Shown in pieces: positions 11,836 through 25,878 of a stretch of 64,000 nt of DNA (positions within the stretch are counted from its first letter, which is position 1; each line of letters opens with the position of its first letter). The position numbers and the translations under genes are program-made. The notes beneath the pieces were generated by a model, which made no database searches, was not told the origin of the DNA, and was given only the letters and a program-made list of their open reading frames with translations. The DNA is from Verticillium longisporum (Eukaryota; Ascomycota; Sordariomycetes; Glomerellales; Plectosphaerellaceae): contig JAETXT010000001.1 of assembly GCA_019188255.1 (NCBI GenBank), positions 4,464,001 to 4,528,000 on the forward strand. The letters are read 5' to 3'.

Positions 11836-13158
11836 GTATCTTCTGATCAACCCACCACTCACCCACCCCATCCGAGCATGGTGTAGTAGTGTCCCTGAGG
11901 TGAGCTCGAGTGTCCCTTTGCCCTCCTTGCTCGCTGTACCTTTGTGGTAGGTTCCTGTCCTGGACATGGGGCCCTCCCCTCCAGGCCATTCGCCTGCCCC
12001 GCCTCCCTAAAAACAGCCTTCGGTACACGGCAGCCAAGCTGGCAAATGGTAGAGAAGAATGTCCGAGACGCGAGACGAGAGATTGGCCTGAGGGGCAACG
12101 ACTGGAGTCAAATCAATCAGAAGGGGCGCGCGGCGGTCAGGGAGAAAGTGGGCAAGACATGAAATCGACAGGGAGACTGATCAGAGTCAGTCAGGGTCAG
12201 GACGAGAGAGTCGCTCGTTCGCGGAAACGCTGATCATCCAAGTCACCTCTTTCAGATGGTTGGTGCATCGTCCTCGCCGCCTCTACCGTAGCCGAGAGTT
12301 GACTTTCACACAAATGGGCGGTGATACATGAAAGAAAGGGGCCGGAGAATGGGATCTCCTGACGAAGCGTTGCAACACCCATGCCGAGGGTTTGCCCGTT
12401 CCAGGAACGTCGTCAATGGCGGTGCTGGTACACGGCGTCAAAAGAGCCCCTCGACCGTGTCGCCTGGTTCCTCCTCCCATCGTCAGTCAGCATCAGCGTC
12501 ATCCCCGCAGCCCGAGCGAGCGACTCGGGAGGATCGGACGACTGCAAGACTGGTGCCCATGGCTGGCATGCATTGGTCATGGCGGGAGGCACTCCTCACT
12601 CGCTGAACGCACACGTACACGAGGCAGATTCCTCACCTCACTAAGGCGAAACCATAGACAAATTGACAGGCAATCAACCAAGGTTTCGAGAGACAGCCCA
12701 TATGTAGAGGTTCAGGGCAATGGGATACACAGTACCTACAGTCTGGTACTCTGCCATGTGCTTGTCTACAGATTCCATCCGGCAGGGGTGTGGTGGGTGA
12801 GCGGCAGTACCTAGATGGGGTGGGTGTCCTGTGTTCCTGGGAGGGGGGCGTGTCGTGAGCGAGGACGAGAGCACTCCTCTCGAAGCTGTGACTTTAAGGT
12901 ACGATCATATGAAATGCAGCTCAGCTTGAAAGGTCAGGCAAGCAAGGCACAAGTAGCAACCGGAGCGGCCAAGCTAGCCCATCGTGCATTCATCGGTTCG
13001 TCAGTTGTTCATCAATAACATAGGGTAATGCTTTATTCGGCCCTCATCATCATGACCACTCCTTTCGTCGTGGGTACCTTTGTTCAATACACCCAAATTG
13101 TTTAAGCCTTGAAAGCAAAGTTGTGTTGAAGAACGATGATCATTGTCCTCGCCTCTAC

Positions 13159-13195
13159 CAGCCCCAGCCCCAGCCCCAACCCCAGCCCCAACCCA
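13159..13195. repeat. (CAGCCC)n C-rich simple repeat
   Basis: Five to six CAGCCC/CAACCC hexamers; C-tracts on this strand, hence G-tracts on the other. Confidence 0.85.
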
Positions 13196-16100
13196 GGAGC
13201 TCGAGCCTGACGAAGCCTGAAGCCCATCCCATCCCCCATCAAACTGGGCCGAACCCCCACAAGAAGCTCTGCTAGGAAAAATGGGGCAGCAGGTCTCGGA
13301 TCTTCTGTGGCGAACTTGCATGGCTGTTGCACCCACGTCACCAGGTACCAGGCCAGGGGCGGCAGCCCAACCCAAAACATCTGTACTGGCGACTCCCCCA
13401 ACACCCCTAGCTCTAGAGTACATGGTACTGTACAAGTAAAGCCTTTCCACTTCGTCTCTTGGGGCGATTGTAGAGCTCCAGTTTAATCATGTTGCTAAGC
13501 ACCTGGGCAGGGAAAGATAATCAATTTGGGTAAGGCCGCCCCCCGGTGGCCGGCGCTTTCACACTTCGTCGCTGCTCCCTCTCAAACCAGGCCAGAGCTG
13601 TGGGCGGGAACGCATCCAAACTGACCCGGCTGGCCGCTCGCCCGTCGTCTCGGTGCTATATCCCGCTTGGCCTCCAGCTAGGTGGCATGAGCCCTGTGCA
13701 GTGAGGTCACTCGTCAAGGTCACCCACGAAATCCCCAAGCTCAGAGACCAGGACGCGGCGTGGTTTAGCCTGACATGATGCTGGTCCGCATAATTGGTGC
13801 CAGAGGTGCCGAGGAACCGCGACTGGGACTGCCCTGTATCGATAGACACACCCCCGTCGTCTACCCCTTTCGCTTCTCGCATGCTTTTTCCTCTTGTTGC
13901 ATCTCCCGTCGCCTGCCTCCTGCCTTCCACCTGTCCTTCCATTCTTCCTTCGATGGGATTCAAGGAAACAACCCCCCCCCCTTGGATGCCCTGCTGGCCT
14001 TGCCTGCTCTGCTTGACTCGACACTGACTCTCATTTGCCTGCGCTCTGAAGCCATCGCCGTCGAATTGCATCACGCGCCCCTTCATGCATCATGGCCCAT
14101 CACATCTGTCTGCACACATCACATCGTCTTGTTCCATAAACGTCACCCTCAGTATCCCCTGATACCACTCGACCCTTGTCGTCGCTCCGACTGCACAGTC
14201 GGTTCGAGCACATCACTCTTCCAGTGAGTCGTTTTCCATCCGAGACAGGTGCAGCTCGCGGCTGCCTTATGCAGTGCACGAGATCATTGGTGCTTTGCCT
14301 GTCCCTTGACAATGATCGGTATCCGGATTACGGTTTCCCATGATAGCACACCACCTACCAGGACGCCAGACACATATTTCCAGTAGCCAGGGCGCCATGA
14401 GAGCGATATGCAGCTATCACCCTGCGCATTCGCCTGGTACGAGGTGGAGAGAGACGCTACTTTCAAAGCAGAATAGTCGGGACGAGATCACCACGTACCT
14501 CGTACAACACAGGACAGCTCAACCACTAACATACGCGGCACTTGATCAAGGGAGGAGTGTCACGGTGCCGCCCACCGCCGGCCGGTGCGTCAACGGCAAC
14601 ACATTCGCAGCCAGCAGAATAGCTCACCCACCTCCTGTTTCTTGGCTGCCACTTCAGTGTTGGTTACAGCAAATCCAAAGGCTGCGTCGCAGTCGTGCGT
14701 CGTTTTGGCGAAGCAGCCTCGGATTTGCTCCAATGTGTCGCACATGCGCAAACCAGTTGTTGGGATCAGCAGGGATCACGTATGCATACAGGGCGATGGC
14801 AGAACCCCCATCACCCAGAGCTCACCACTTTCGCCAGATCTTGAAACACGACCGACAAGCACATGCCCAAGGAAACGGATCGCCAATTGCAATTTCGGCA
14901 TTCAGCCATGGATCCCTATCTCCATCATTTGGATTACATGCGTTGTCTGCTGAGGGTGCCCGCTTCAGCTGAACAGTCGTCTCTACGTCACTTGCACATC
15001 AGGTCTCACCGTCTGTAGCATCGGTTTCAATGGATGAGCAATATGGTGTGGCTTTAGGCAACACAATGCCGTCGAACATTCGGAGGATCAACGCTCGTCA
15101 CCAGTGCGGTGCAGCAGTACTCTCTCATCGACGCCCCTCTTGAACCTCGCTCGGCCAAGGATAGGCACACCGCTCGACTCGGGATATCAGACCGCTGTTT
15201 TAGGGGGTCCGGTATTGGCAGGTCGTCGTGCAGATGCTGTGGCCACGACGCGTGCTCGCTGATGAGTCGATCCTCTGGGCTTGCTGTCGCCGCCATTAGA
15301 GTGAGTCACGAAGCACTGACCAACCTTGTTGTTTCCTTGCCTCGTGTTGCATTCCAGCCTTTGCGGGAACGAAATGTACTGGGACCTACCTGGGCCGCTA
15401 GTCGTCATTGCATGGCCTGGCATTGACTGGTCAGTCTGTTGCGCTTCACCTCAGCCCAGTTGGCTGGGTCTGCACCATACGACCTCCTAGGAATGAATGG
15501 CTTGGGGGATGGCGTGGAGGATGCGGTTTCCGCATAAGGCCCATGGTGCAATTTGTTTCACGATGATATCGCACACCGATCGGACCCTAAGGCCAAAAAG
15601 GTGGGAAACTGCGATGGCCCCCTAACCCTCATCACATCCACCCGACACGGCGAGACTCGATATGAGGGGTGTGTCACTATCATTCAAGGGAGACATCCAC
15701 GAAGTCGGTTTGCGACAGCACGAATAGCCTCGGTAGCCAGAGCAGTTTCGCCGTTGCAACATCGTTAGATTCGCTTGCTTTCAGCTGGCGCGAGGCTGGC
15801 GATCAGTGGAGATTCCAGCTCCTCTCGCAATATTGAACCGCTGAGGCATCCCTTAGTGGTGCTTCACCTTCAAGTCTCTTGCAACACTGGATGAACTCGT
15901 CAGACCCCTCCCCCGAACAGTTTTACAGCCACATCCACCTTTTTTTCTGGGGGAGCAGCGACTTCCTGCAGCCTTGCAGCCCCCTGTCCGAAGCGTGTCG
16001 ACTCCACTGCCTGACAGCAACGAGGCCCGTGGGAGTGACACCTCAGCGCCTGAAAAAGACACAGGCTGGACGGTGTGTGTGATTTCCTCTCTGCTGCAGT

Positions 16101-19100
16101 TCAAGTCCGCCAACACACCACACGGTCAATGGTATCGTGGGGGCGCTGCAGTAGTAGTGCATGCAATTTTTTTTTTAATTTTTTTTTATTTTTTTTTCGC
16201 GTCAAGATACAGCCAGGTCTTCTCTTCCATCAGGTTTTGCACCAGACGGCCCAATATGACTGATGCCCCTCAACTCCGCAAAGGCTTTCGCGAAGGTTGA
16301 CTCATCGCTGGGCTTCAAGAACAACACCGGGCAATCGGCCTGATGGCGCCAAGTTCAGTTTTCTGAATCAGTTTGTGACCGACCTAACGAAGCGTTATAA
16401 GCGTTTCATCGAATCGAAAAGTCCAGCACGTTGCTGTACAGTACACCGACTCTTGTGCGGCTGTTACATTGATGGGCCGAATTCCCTCGTCATGTGGTCT
16501 CTCGTACAGCAGCCCGTATAGCCCATGCAACATGCTATATTTACCTTAAGCGACGAGACCCATGTCTGATAGAATGCACCAGCGCCCTGTAGCCCACGAC
16601 GCACTTGCGGACACGACATACTATGTACAACTTAAGAAACTCTGTCCTAGCAGGGCACGTGGGCAGGCGGATTGGCGAGGCATCCCATTTGTCACATCCC
16701 ATCTTTGCCCAAGGCAACAGGGAGAGTCAACCTATCGATGAGGGCTTTGGAGAATAACTTATTCAACCAGCCTATTCCACCTAGTTGCCGCTCAACAGCC
16801 TTCCGGTGGCAGACTCGATTTCCCAATTGCCCCGGATGGCATTACCGCATACGCCGAGGGCTGGATCTGTCGGTGCCTTCCGAGGGAACCACGCTGTTTG
16901 CGTTTTGAGTCATGTTGCCGCGCTCCTAGCTCCTAGCACGGCCCCCTTCAGAACCTCACACCGGACTGTTCACGCGAATCAACTACACTGCACCATACCC
17001 AAGGTATCCTACAAAATGCAACTCAGCAGACCAAGTCTTGCGCAAGTCAACGGTCACCGAGCGCTTCTTAGCGGGGTCAATGTTGCCCCATGTCATGATT
17101 GCAGATTCCGGGTGCTCAATCATTGAATGGCACACATGGACGGTCTGTGATGGTTACTAGGCATTACCATCATTTCTCGTGCGACTCTTGCATCAGCTAA
17201 TGGTCAGTGCTGTCGTTCAAGGCATTTCTAATCATTTAAACGGATGGTGATTGCATCATCACAAACTTTCCCAATTAATCTGATCCTTATTCCATGTTTA
17301 AGCCATCAACCGGGCCAAGGAACCTCACCGCTTTCGAGGAGCGACAGGCTGTTCCTCGCTCGTACCCAATGAGCAACCCTATCAATGTGTCGGCCAACCC
17401 TCTCATGCTCTCCATCCCGCGGTGCTTCTCCGCAAGGCGGCAATCACGGGATCTATCAAGGTAAGCTGCTTCAATTAGGAGTGCATGCTGGGACAAGGGT
17501 GTTGGTCACGTTAACCTACAGTTGGTAGGATCTTCCATTTTCAGAGGCTGTGAGACGGTTGATTCATTGCTGGCACAAGGTGAATGAACACCAGTGGTCT
17601 CTCTTCTTGCAGCGCCGATGTTTCAGCTTCGACGGTCATACTTCCCTGACGGCGCCATGAGATCTGTGACGATGGCGAGGAAAGGTGAGCTTTACAAGCT
17701 CTCAGTGGCATCCTGTTTCTAGGGTGATTGGTCTGACTTGCATCGAAAGTTCTTCTTGTCTGAAAGCGAAGCCCTGAGTGGGCTATCGCACGGGGATCTT
17801 CCACATGCTTCGTCATGACAGGTGACAGTCTCGTATCACCATTTATCTCGTCACTGAGCTCCCACGTTGGTCAAGACAAGGAACACGGCGCCTAATCACA
17901 CCGAGTGTGGAGTGCAACCTCTATTTCCGCCGTCGCCCGAAGTCGAGAGCGATACGAAGGGCTTCAATACCCGCGACAAGTTCCCAGGGTCCAATGACAA
18001 GCATCCCGCGACTCCCTTGCTGTTGGATAACTGGTGGTGGCCCCAGATTAACGTACTGGGTGTCAAGTCAATCAATCGCTCGGCAAGCACCAAGGATGGC
18101 GCATGCAGCGGTGTTGTGTGGTTCTTTGCGCGAATTGTTGTAATGATGCGATGTAGGTACGTTTTGGGGCTCGTCAACGCCAAGGCAGCGCAACACCACC
18201 TTGCACGGCCGACTAGCCCTTTCGTGCGCGTACTATCCTGTTGCTCGGTTCTCAGAACAGAACCCCATCGGACCACGCAAAACGCAAGCGAGACTTTGCC
18301 GTTGCGGCGGGACTTGTGAGTTGGCCAGTGTCGTTCCCGACACAGCCAACACACTGGTCTCTTTCAACCGCTCGTCGCCAAGCGCCAGCAAGGGGGGCGG
18401 GGATGCTGTCACAGAAGGTGGAGGGGCTTTCCCCCGCCTCACTCTCGACAACTGCCAAGCTGGCTACTTTGTGCCGAATTTGACTCGTTGTCTTCACCGA
18501 TAGCACGGCCCTTCATGAGGTCACTTGTTGCAGAGATGCCGAGAACGGTTGTTGTCCCAATGCACCGTCGATGTCGCACGACACGATGATATCCAAAGCT
18601 GTGCCCTACTGTCTCCTGGTCTCGACTCAGGGGTGTCTCACGAGTTTTGTCATGATCCCTCTTCTTCCCAGACTGCTCCTCTCTGGTCATACCCTTGGTC
18701 CCTCATTCGCAACAGTCCGACTGTTCCAGCCCTGCCAGCGCTGAGGTGACATCCGCAGCTTGCCTCCGTCGAATTCCAAACAGCTGAATAACTGAGGAAG
18801 ACACTGGAAGTTTGGAGGAGTGGGTCACTATTCTATCATCACTGTCTTATGCCGAGCCGAAATCGACAATCCCATGGATTAATCTCCTGCAGCATAGGAA
18901 CATCCTACAACCAGGCTTAGAGGCCACATTTGAGTATGAAACACGGACGGTACCTCCTAGTACATGGCCACCGCGGGGCAACCTCACAAGAAGCAGGCGT
19001 ACCGAGGGAGCGGGATGGCCCGTTGCGTGTGACGATGAAAAGCGACATCGCGACGCATAGAGCGCTTATCCAACATGCAGCCTCACGCCACGCGCACCCT

Positions 19101-20133
19101 GCTGCGGCAAGAGCGGGTTACCGCTGCTGGTGGGCGGTCGATCTACTCGTTTTGTCCTGGTATTGTGGCTGCTTTTCGACAGGATTCTGTTGACTTGACA
19201 AAGAAAGTGCCTCGGAAGTCCAATTCCCAAGGCTATCAGCATGCTCGCCTAACGATTGGCTCTTTGCTTATTCCCTTTGTAATGTAAGTTGCTGGGGTTC
19301 TGTCAGAGATCCTGGAGCACTCCAGAAATGGGTGTCAGAAAGCCAAGGATGCCAGCGGCATTTTCCACCCCTCATTCAGTCTACTAGATAACATGCGGCA
19401 TCAGGCAGAAGTATATGGCGTGCATTGAGGATCCCCGCACAAATAAGGGACGAGGTCCGACCCTTAGCAGAGAGCATGTTTTGGCTGTTTGGACGTTTAG
19501 ACCTTTTTTCTTTCGTTGATTGTGGGGAAGGCCGTGTCGTTTGACAAGCACTCCCGTCCCCTCGACCATTAGTCTGAATCCTAGGCTTCTGGGACGAAGA
19601 GCACCCCGGCATGATTTACGGGCTGTGGACTAAGAGGGCCGAAGCTATGAAGAACCCGGACCTGGGTCTGCAACCCGTCATGAAATGGTCCCAAGCGCAA
19701 GGCACCGGGGTACATGGGCAGCAGGAAATGCGTCCGCCAACCCATCCTCTTCAAGAGCGACTAGGCGTGACATGGTTCCTGCTCTCCACCCCGGAATCCC
19801 CATGCTACGTGAAGAAGCACATATCTTGCTCACTTTTATCACGGTTGAAGTTGCCAGGATTTGTTGTGGATGGTGGTAGTGGTGGGTGTTCATCAGCCAG
19901 TTGCGACGAAGCCCCTATATTTCTCCAAAACAATCAGCAAAGTGCGACGCACCCAATCTCCCCAGTCCATCGCCATGCACATCATTTAGCGTCCGGGGCA
20001 CGGAGCAGAGGCCTGCCAAGGCCATGTGCAAGGACGTGGGGTGGAGATCACTTGCTTCACCTGATCTGACTTGGTGCAATTGAGACTCACGGAGCAGCGA
20101 GCGACAGGTGCACTTGGGAGAAGCAACATGCGC

Positions 20134-20134
20134 G

Positions 20135-20165
<31 letters not shown>

Positions 20166-20166
20166 G
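20134..20166. repeat. (CAG)n trinucleotide array
   Basis: About nine CAG units and one CAA, outside any convincing coding frame. Confidence 0.85.
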
Positions 20167-23100
20167 AAGAAGCTGCACCACAGTCAACTGAGGAGCATGT
20201 ATGCGGTCCAGCGTTTCATCGTCGCAAGGACAAGGAGCTGGGGATCAGGGACTGGACGTGTCGTGCATGAACGGAACGATGGAAGGTCGGCAACGGCTTC
20301 GAGAAAGAGTGCCGATTGTACGGACGCCACGGGGAAGGGGGAGGGGTACGCTGGCACGAAGACGATCCTCGTTGATGCGCCAGGCAAATTACGTTCGTTT
20401 ATGCCCCTCCAATGTCGGCACTTTACCTGGTACTCGGCCTCGCCTTGCGATGGCGGGCCTGCTCGAGTGGACTTTTACCTCCTACTCAGGCCATTGAAAC
20501 GGTTGGCAGGCCGGTCCTAGCTCTCTCTGTTTGTGCTGCCCAGGCTGCCCAGCACAAGGTCCAGGGAACAAACCAAACGGCCTCTCCGCCCCGAGTCGCT
20601 CGGCGTGGTCTGACGCCAGTGTATCCGGGGAACTGGCTCCGGACATCCAGGTCAACGCACGAAGAGGAGATGGTGGCAGAACGGCCCAGCAACACGGGTT
20701 CGAGCAACCTGTACAAGCAGCAACCTTGACGGGGTTCGCGCACGATGTGGCCTTTGTGGAGAGCGCACGCCCAAGAATAGCCGAGTGGTGGTCTGATGGG
20801 GATGGGGCTGTTCACTGCCAAGTTCACCATTCTCCACCGTCCGTCTGAGAAAGAAGCGCAAAAAGCGTCCAAGACCACAGACCACAGACGCCGTCCTCCA
20901 TGTTGTTGTACCACGCGCAGCAGCTTTGAAGCAACGAAACGAGGAGAGGCCCGCGACTTGAGTACCTCATGTCCACCGGCACTGTACCCAGGCCGGCCTT
21001 GTAACAGCGTCGTGTCGAGGCCGCTACCTATAGCACGACGAGACTTTGAGCCAACCTCGATTGCCTCATTCCGACAGCCCTTCTCGTCATTGTAGAGTCG
21101 CCTTCAGTCATGGTGACACGGATGCAAGGGACAGGTCATGCTGCGCCATCTGTCGCTCTTTGACTCTGTCTTCCTTTGACACTCTCGTCCTCTCCATCCC
21201 GCATTTGCTGGCTTTCTTACTCTTTCTCTTTCTCTCTCGCTCTCCTTCTTGTCACTCTCTCTCACCGCGGACCGCGGACCTCATCTCAGAGCTTGACCTT
21301 CTGGAATTCTTCTACAATCCCTGCGCCCTCCTGCCTTTCGCCGTGTTCCTGACCCCTGGTCTCAGATGCAGATCTCTCCACAACCGGCCCTGCCGTTCGG
21401 GATTTACCCCCCCAGTCTGCTGGAGGCTGTCGTCTCAGCCCGGTGGGGTGGAGGGAAAGGGGAGGGGAGGGGAGGCGGGTGACGTGGGAGTGCGAATGGG
21501 AGGGGAGGGTTTCTGTGCATTGCGCCTGGGTGCAGTGCAAGCCACGAACGCGATTCTCACGGGGTTTATGGTTACTTCGAGCAGCGAGGGCGGCGAGATT
21601 CCCACACCCCCATGTCCTCGTTCTGCTCGCTCGCCGGCCTGCTCCCTGTAGCCTGGCTCCCTCCCTTTGCTCCCTTTTCCCAGTCGCCCGACGGCTCACT
21701 TTCCGCCCCCCCCTTATCGTCGATTTTCAGGCTCCAGCATTTGGGACTCTTCTGTGCCACTCTCCGCCGCGCTGGCGCATTTTTTCCTGCGGCGCATCAA
21801 GTGGACCTCAGGGCTCACTGTCATCTGGAGTTCGTGTACCAGGCACCAGAGTAATTTCCCGTTCTTCACTGGGGAGAACGAGGGACGAGGCGAAGCAGCA
21901 GAGCGCACACCTGCAAGACTGTTTCTTCAGCCAAGATGCATGCATGTTTCGACAAGTCTCGTAGTCACGATGCGAAGAGAGACAGGCCCTGAGGCCCCCG
22001 AGTTTGGCCTGGTGCCCCGTCAAAGCTGACGGTCAGACGACGACCCTTTCGGCCTCTCATTGTCATGGTTTACATTTGGCCTGCCTACCTGAGCTATATG
22101 CACAAGGTCCCCCCTCCACTCACACATACCTCTTGGCTGCTTGGCTGCACGTCGGGGTCGCATGTTACGTCGGACACGGCGGGTTGAGAATCGTCCGTTT
22201 TGTGTTCTATGTAACTCACTCAGTAGGCAAAAGCGAAGAAGAAAATCCCTGCCTTTCCAAGCAAGGTCCAACCCCAGGACAGCGAAGGGTGTCGGCCGAG
22301 AAGGCCTCGTTCGGGCCGCTGCCCATGAAACCCTCATCAATGTGGATGGATGGTCTGGAGCGGGAGCTGGTGCTGGAGCTGGTCGGCGGGAGCCAGATCA
22401 AGACCGTCATCAGTGTTCATTCTGTCGAACGCGCGTCTCTGAGAGTCTTCATTTGGGCTCACTCCACACGACCTCACGCAGCTCGCGCGAGCGCGCGCAG
22501 TGCGTGCATTGAGGCTGCGTCGAGCGACCAGACATGGTGGCCGGGCTGGCTGGGCTACTAGCTGGTTTGCGCGTGGCCCTGTACGGTGAAGGCCATGATG
22601 ATTCCCTCGACTCTTCGCCAGCCGTTTTCACTCACCGGTCTCTTGGCCACATCCGGACAGGCGCTGTTCTCTCTTTCTCTCTTCCTTGTGTGTGTCTCTG
22701 TCCCAGTCCTTCTCTACGGCATCTCCTGTCGTTTCCTCCCCCTCCACAAGGCTCGTTTCTTCTTCCACCATGTCATGTCATACAGCTGACAGGGACTTGG
22801 TTTATGCTCAGGTCGGCGAATACGGACGCGGGCGGACACTCGCGTCCAAATCGCTAGTCAGTGCCACCATAGCCGTGCGCCCTGCACCTCTTGTCGTTTT
22901 CTTCACGAGGTGCATGCGGTGAGGTCGGTGAGGGTGCATGGCTGGGTCGACGGCTGGTGCCGCCTCACCGACGATCACGCGGCGGCCCTTTCGCCCGTCC
23001 GCCTACCTACCTGCCTCTTTTTTTTTTCCCTCTGTCTCTCGCTCGCCTTGTCTCATGCTGTGCAACATGATATATGACCTGTCGTTAGTGCAGCCTGTTG

Positions 23101-23358
23101 AAGAGGATGAATTGGGACGCGTCCGCTACGCGACGACGACCCTGTTCTGGCCGTTGAGCCAAAATGTCCGGGGCTGACTTGTTGGCGGACACAAACACAC
23201 ACGAGAAGCCGGCTCACAGCTGCTTTCGGTGACTAGGTACACATCCAAGCTCATCTCGATCAACAGCCTTCTTCTCCTACCTAGCGCCTTGGTATGCTAT
23301 ATCTGACCGACAAGCTACATGCTTCATAATCTCTCTGGCGAAAAACAAGGTACGCATG

Positions 23359-23430
23359 GCACGCCCATGAGTGGCAGGCACGCCCATGAGTGGCAGGCAC
23401 GCCCATGAGTGGCAGGCACGCCCATGAGTG
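23359..23430. repeat. 19-bp minisatellite, about four copies
   Basis: Three complete copies and one partial copy of a 19-bp unit built around CGCCCATGAGTGGCAG, directly abutting with no spacers. Copies are identical, which suggests recent expansion. Confidence 0.9.
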
Positions 23431-24940
23431 AGCAGCACTGGCTGATCACGGCAAGCAAGCAAGCAAGGGGGCGGCCAAAGTCACCTGGTTCCCAGCAGCC
23501 TCATCTCATGGCCTGCCGGCCGGCGCGCACGTCAGCAACAAGTCGGCTGCGGCGGGCGTGCCAATTAAGACCACCTCAAGCGCCCGGGGGGCCTGCGGTG
23601 GGCATTCTTCTTTTGCCTTCCCTACTATATCTGTCTCTACCCTTGGTGTCACTATGTTTTTTGTGAGCTGTCATGATAGCAATCGCCCGTGCGTTGGCTG
23701 TCTTTGTTTGTGGCTGCTGCTATCTTTGCCCTGTGGCCCATCTCCCTTTACCCTCCACCCCATGGTCGCCAAGCTGCATGTCTCTGGTCTTCAAAAGCCA
23801 TGGAGCACCGATCGGGCGGACGAGGCGCGGGGATCACAGGCGCTTGTCTCGCCAACGGGAGGGACATGGGAGTGGGAGTGGGAGTGTGTTGGAGGGGGAC
23901 GCGGGCGGGCCAACAGGGGTCACAGGAAGCGACACAGGCACAAGAGGTGCAAGATGTATGTGTCGGTATCAGTGACGAGAGGCGCCCCGTCCGTTGGGAG
24001 GAACGAGCAGCGAACGATCGGGTCATTCATGCGCCTGCCGTTGCAGTGCAGTGCAGCGCAGCGCGGCAGGGTGCCCTCGCGCGCGAGCTGGGCTACTATA
24101 GGCAGTGGTAAGAAGTCGTATGCGGTCGCTGCGAGAGGGATGATCTCGTGATGCCGTTGCTGCTGCCGCTGCCGCTCATGTTGCGTTCGCGCTAGGTTGA
24201 CTGCCACGTCAGTCAACGCAGCCCCCCTCACCCTCCCGCCCTGCTCGCTTTACTAATTAGGGAGGGGGATCTGATGATGTGAGTGCCCTGTCAAGTCCGT
24301 GTACCTTTTCATGTTTGGTCGTCAGTTGTCACTGACAGCTTGCATTGGGTCCCAAATGAAGACGTGCGTCAATGCTGTGACCTCCCCGAGGGAAGAGGGG
24401 GGCGAGCCATTGTGTGCGTCTCGCCAACTGCTGACAAGTATCGAAACATCAACAATGACCGAGACCGAGACGCGAAAGAAAAGTTGGCCTCTGTTTGGAA
24501 AAAAGGCCTCGTGGTCGTCGTGGCCTGTCCCCCCTGGGCAAGCATGCATATCCCGCAACCGAGGCAGCATCGTCAGCATATGCAGGCTGCCTCTAGGCGA
24601 CCTGCCGCGGCGATCGCCCTGCGTGCGGAGCCATCTCATCTTTGTGGTCGCGCCGTCACCAAGCAACATGGCCCGACGTACATCGGAGGCAGTTACCCAG
24701 TTACCCTTTTGCTGAGCGTCTCCTGAATCAGTTGTCGATGCGCGGTCCAAGCTGGGTGGAGGAGGGGCGTGTGCTGCGCTGAGTGAGAAGCTGCATGGCT
24801 GGTTGTGGGAGCTGGCACTGAGACACACGCGCTCTTGATGCAAGCACGGCATGGCTCGGCGCCGTAGCGTGAGGCAGATACTGCAGAGTGGTTTGCTTCT
24901 TTTGCGTCGCCCGGCGTGAAAGTGTGTCGGCGTCGTTGTT

Positions 24941-24967
24941 GACGACGACGACGACGACGACGACGAC
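24941..24967. repeat. (GAC)n trinucleotide array
   Basis: Nine GAC units, not in a supported gene. Confidence 0.85.
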
Positions 24968-25831
24968 ATGTCTTTTTGCCTCGCGGACAGCATGCCTTGC
25001 GCCTCGTGGCCTTCGGACGGACGTCCCCTTGTGCCGATACACGGCAGAGCGAGGCATCTGACTCTGGCTGCCCGCATGGTGTAACTGTCAGTCTCGCGGA
25101 TGGGGCGGCAGTCCGTGGCATGCGGGATCCAGGGCCCTGCGGCCCTTTTCCCTGGGTCTTAGCTGCCTCGCCATGCCATGCCATGCACTGCCCTTTGTTT
25201 GCTTTTCTCGGAGGGGGTCTGCATAGGAGGACGCCCAACGGACAAGACCTATCGCGGAGCCGCATGGCATGGGCCGGTAGGGCTTAGCTGGCAGCGTACT
25301 GCCTTTGACCATGTCTGTGGCACGGTCCCTGGTCCGAACGACGTGGTCGTTTAACGAGCAGTGTGTCACGCCGGTGGTGTGTGCTGTTGTATTTGGTAGG
25401 AGTAGGAGATATGGACGGCAAGGGGGGAGGACTATTGATGTTGGGGACCTTGGTCTTGTGACCCGGTGGATGACCGTCACTCATCACGCTGCATACATCT
25501 GCTCTCGGGTCATCTCGACGACATTGTACAAGCAAGTCCTGAGGACCCCATGATACAGGCTTGAATTCAACCAGCGTCGCGAGGCATCCAAGACAATCTC
25601 TAACGAAAAAGCCCATGGCCGACAGGGTCGTTACTGCGGTGCCTCATACCACGCCGGAGGCCTGGACCTCGATGGCGTATGCAAGCCCCCTGACTCCCCT
25701 CTCTCTGTTTCGAGCCGCGACCCAGCACATATCATATCATCAGCTGAGGTCATGGTCCGCGTTGGTAGCGGTGAGACCACCCCATCGAGATGCTGCATTC
25801 TTCGTCAGCACGGGCGGGCGGGACGTCCCTT

Positions 25832-25878
25832 ACCTTCGTCCACCTTCGTCCACCTTCGTCCACCTTCGTCCACCTCCT
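25832..25878. repeat. 10-bp tandem repeat, about five copies
   Basis: Unit CACCTTCGTC repeated head to tail with small end variants. Confidence 0.88.

Noticed and set aside
20695..20715. GGGTTCGAGCAACC resembling a tRNA B box
   Set aside because: No A box or acceptor-stem pairing at the right distance.
21046..21651. 201-codon plus-strand frame
   Set aside because: No domain, mixed composition, competing frames on both strands; looks random.
23359..23430. CRISPR-like repeat array
   Set aside because: Units abut without spacers and the genome is eukaryotic; it is a minisatellite.
24322..25077. 251-codon minus-strand frame
   Set aside because: Ser/Arg runs over a trinucleotide repeat; no coherent protein features.
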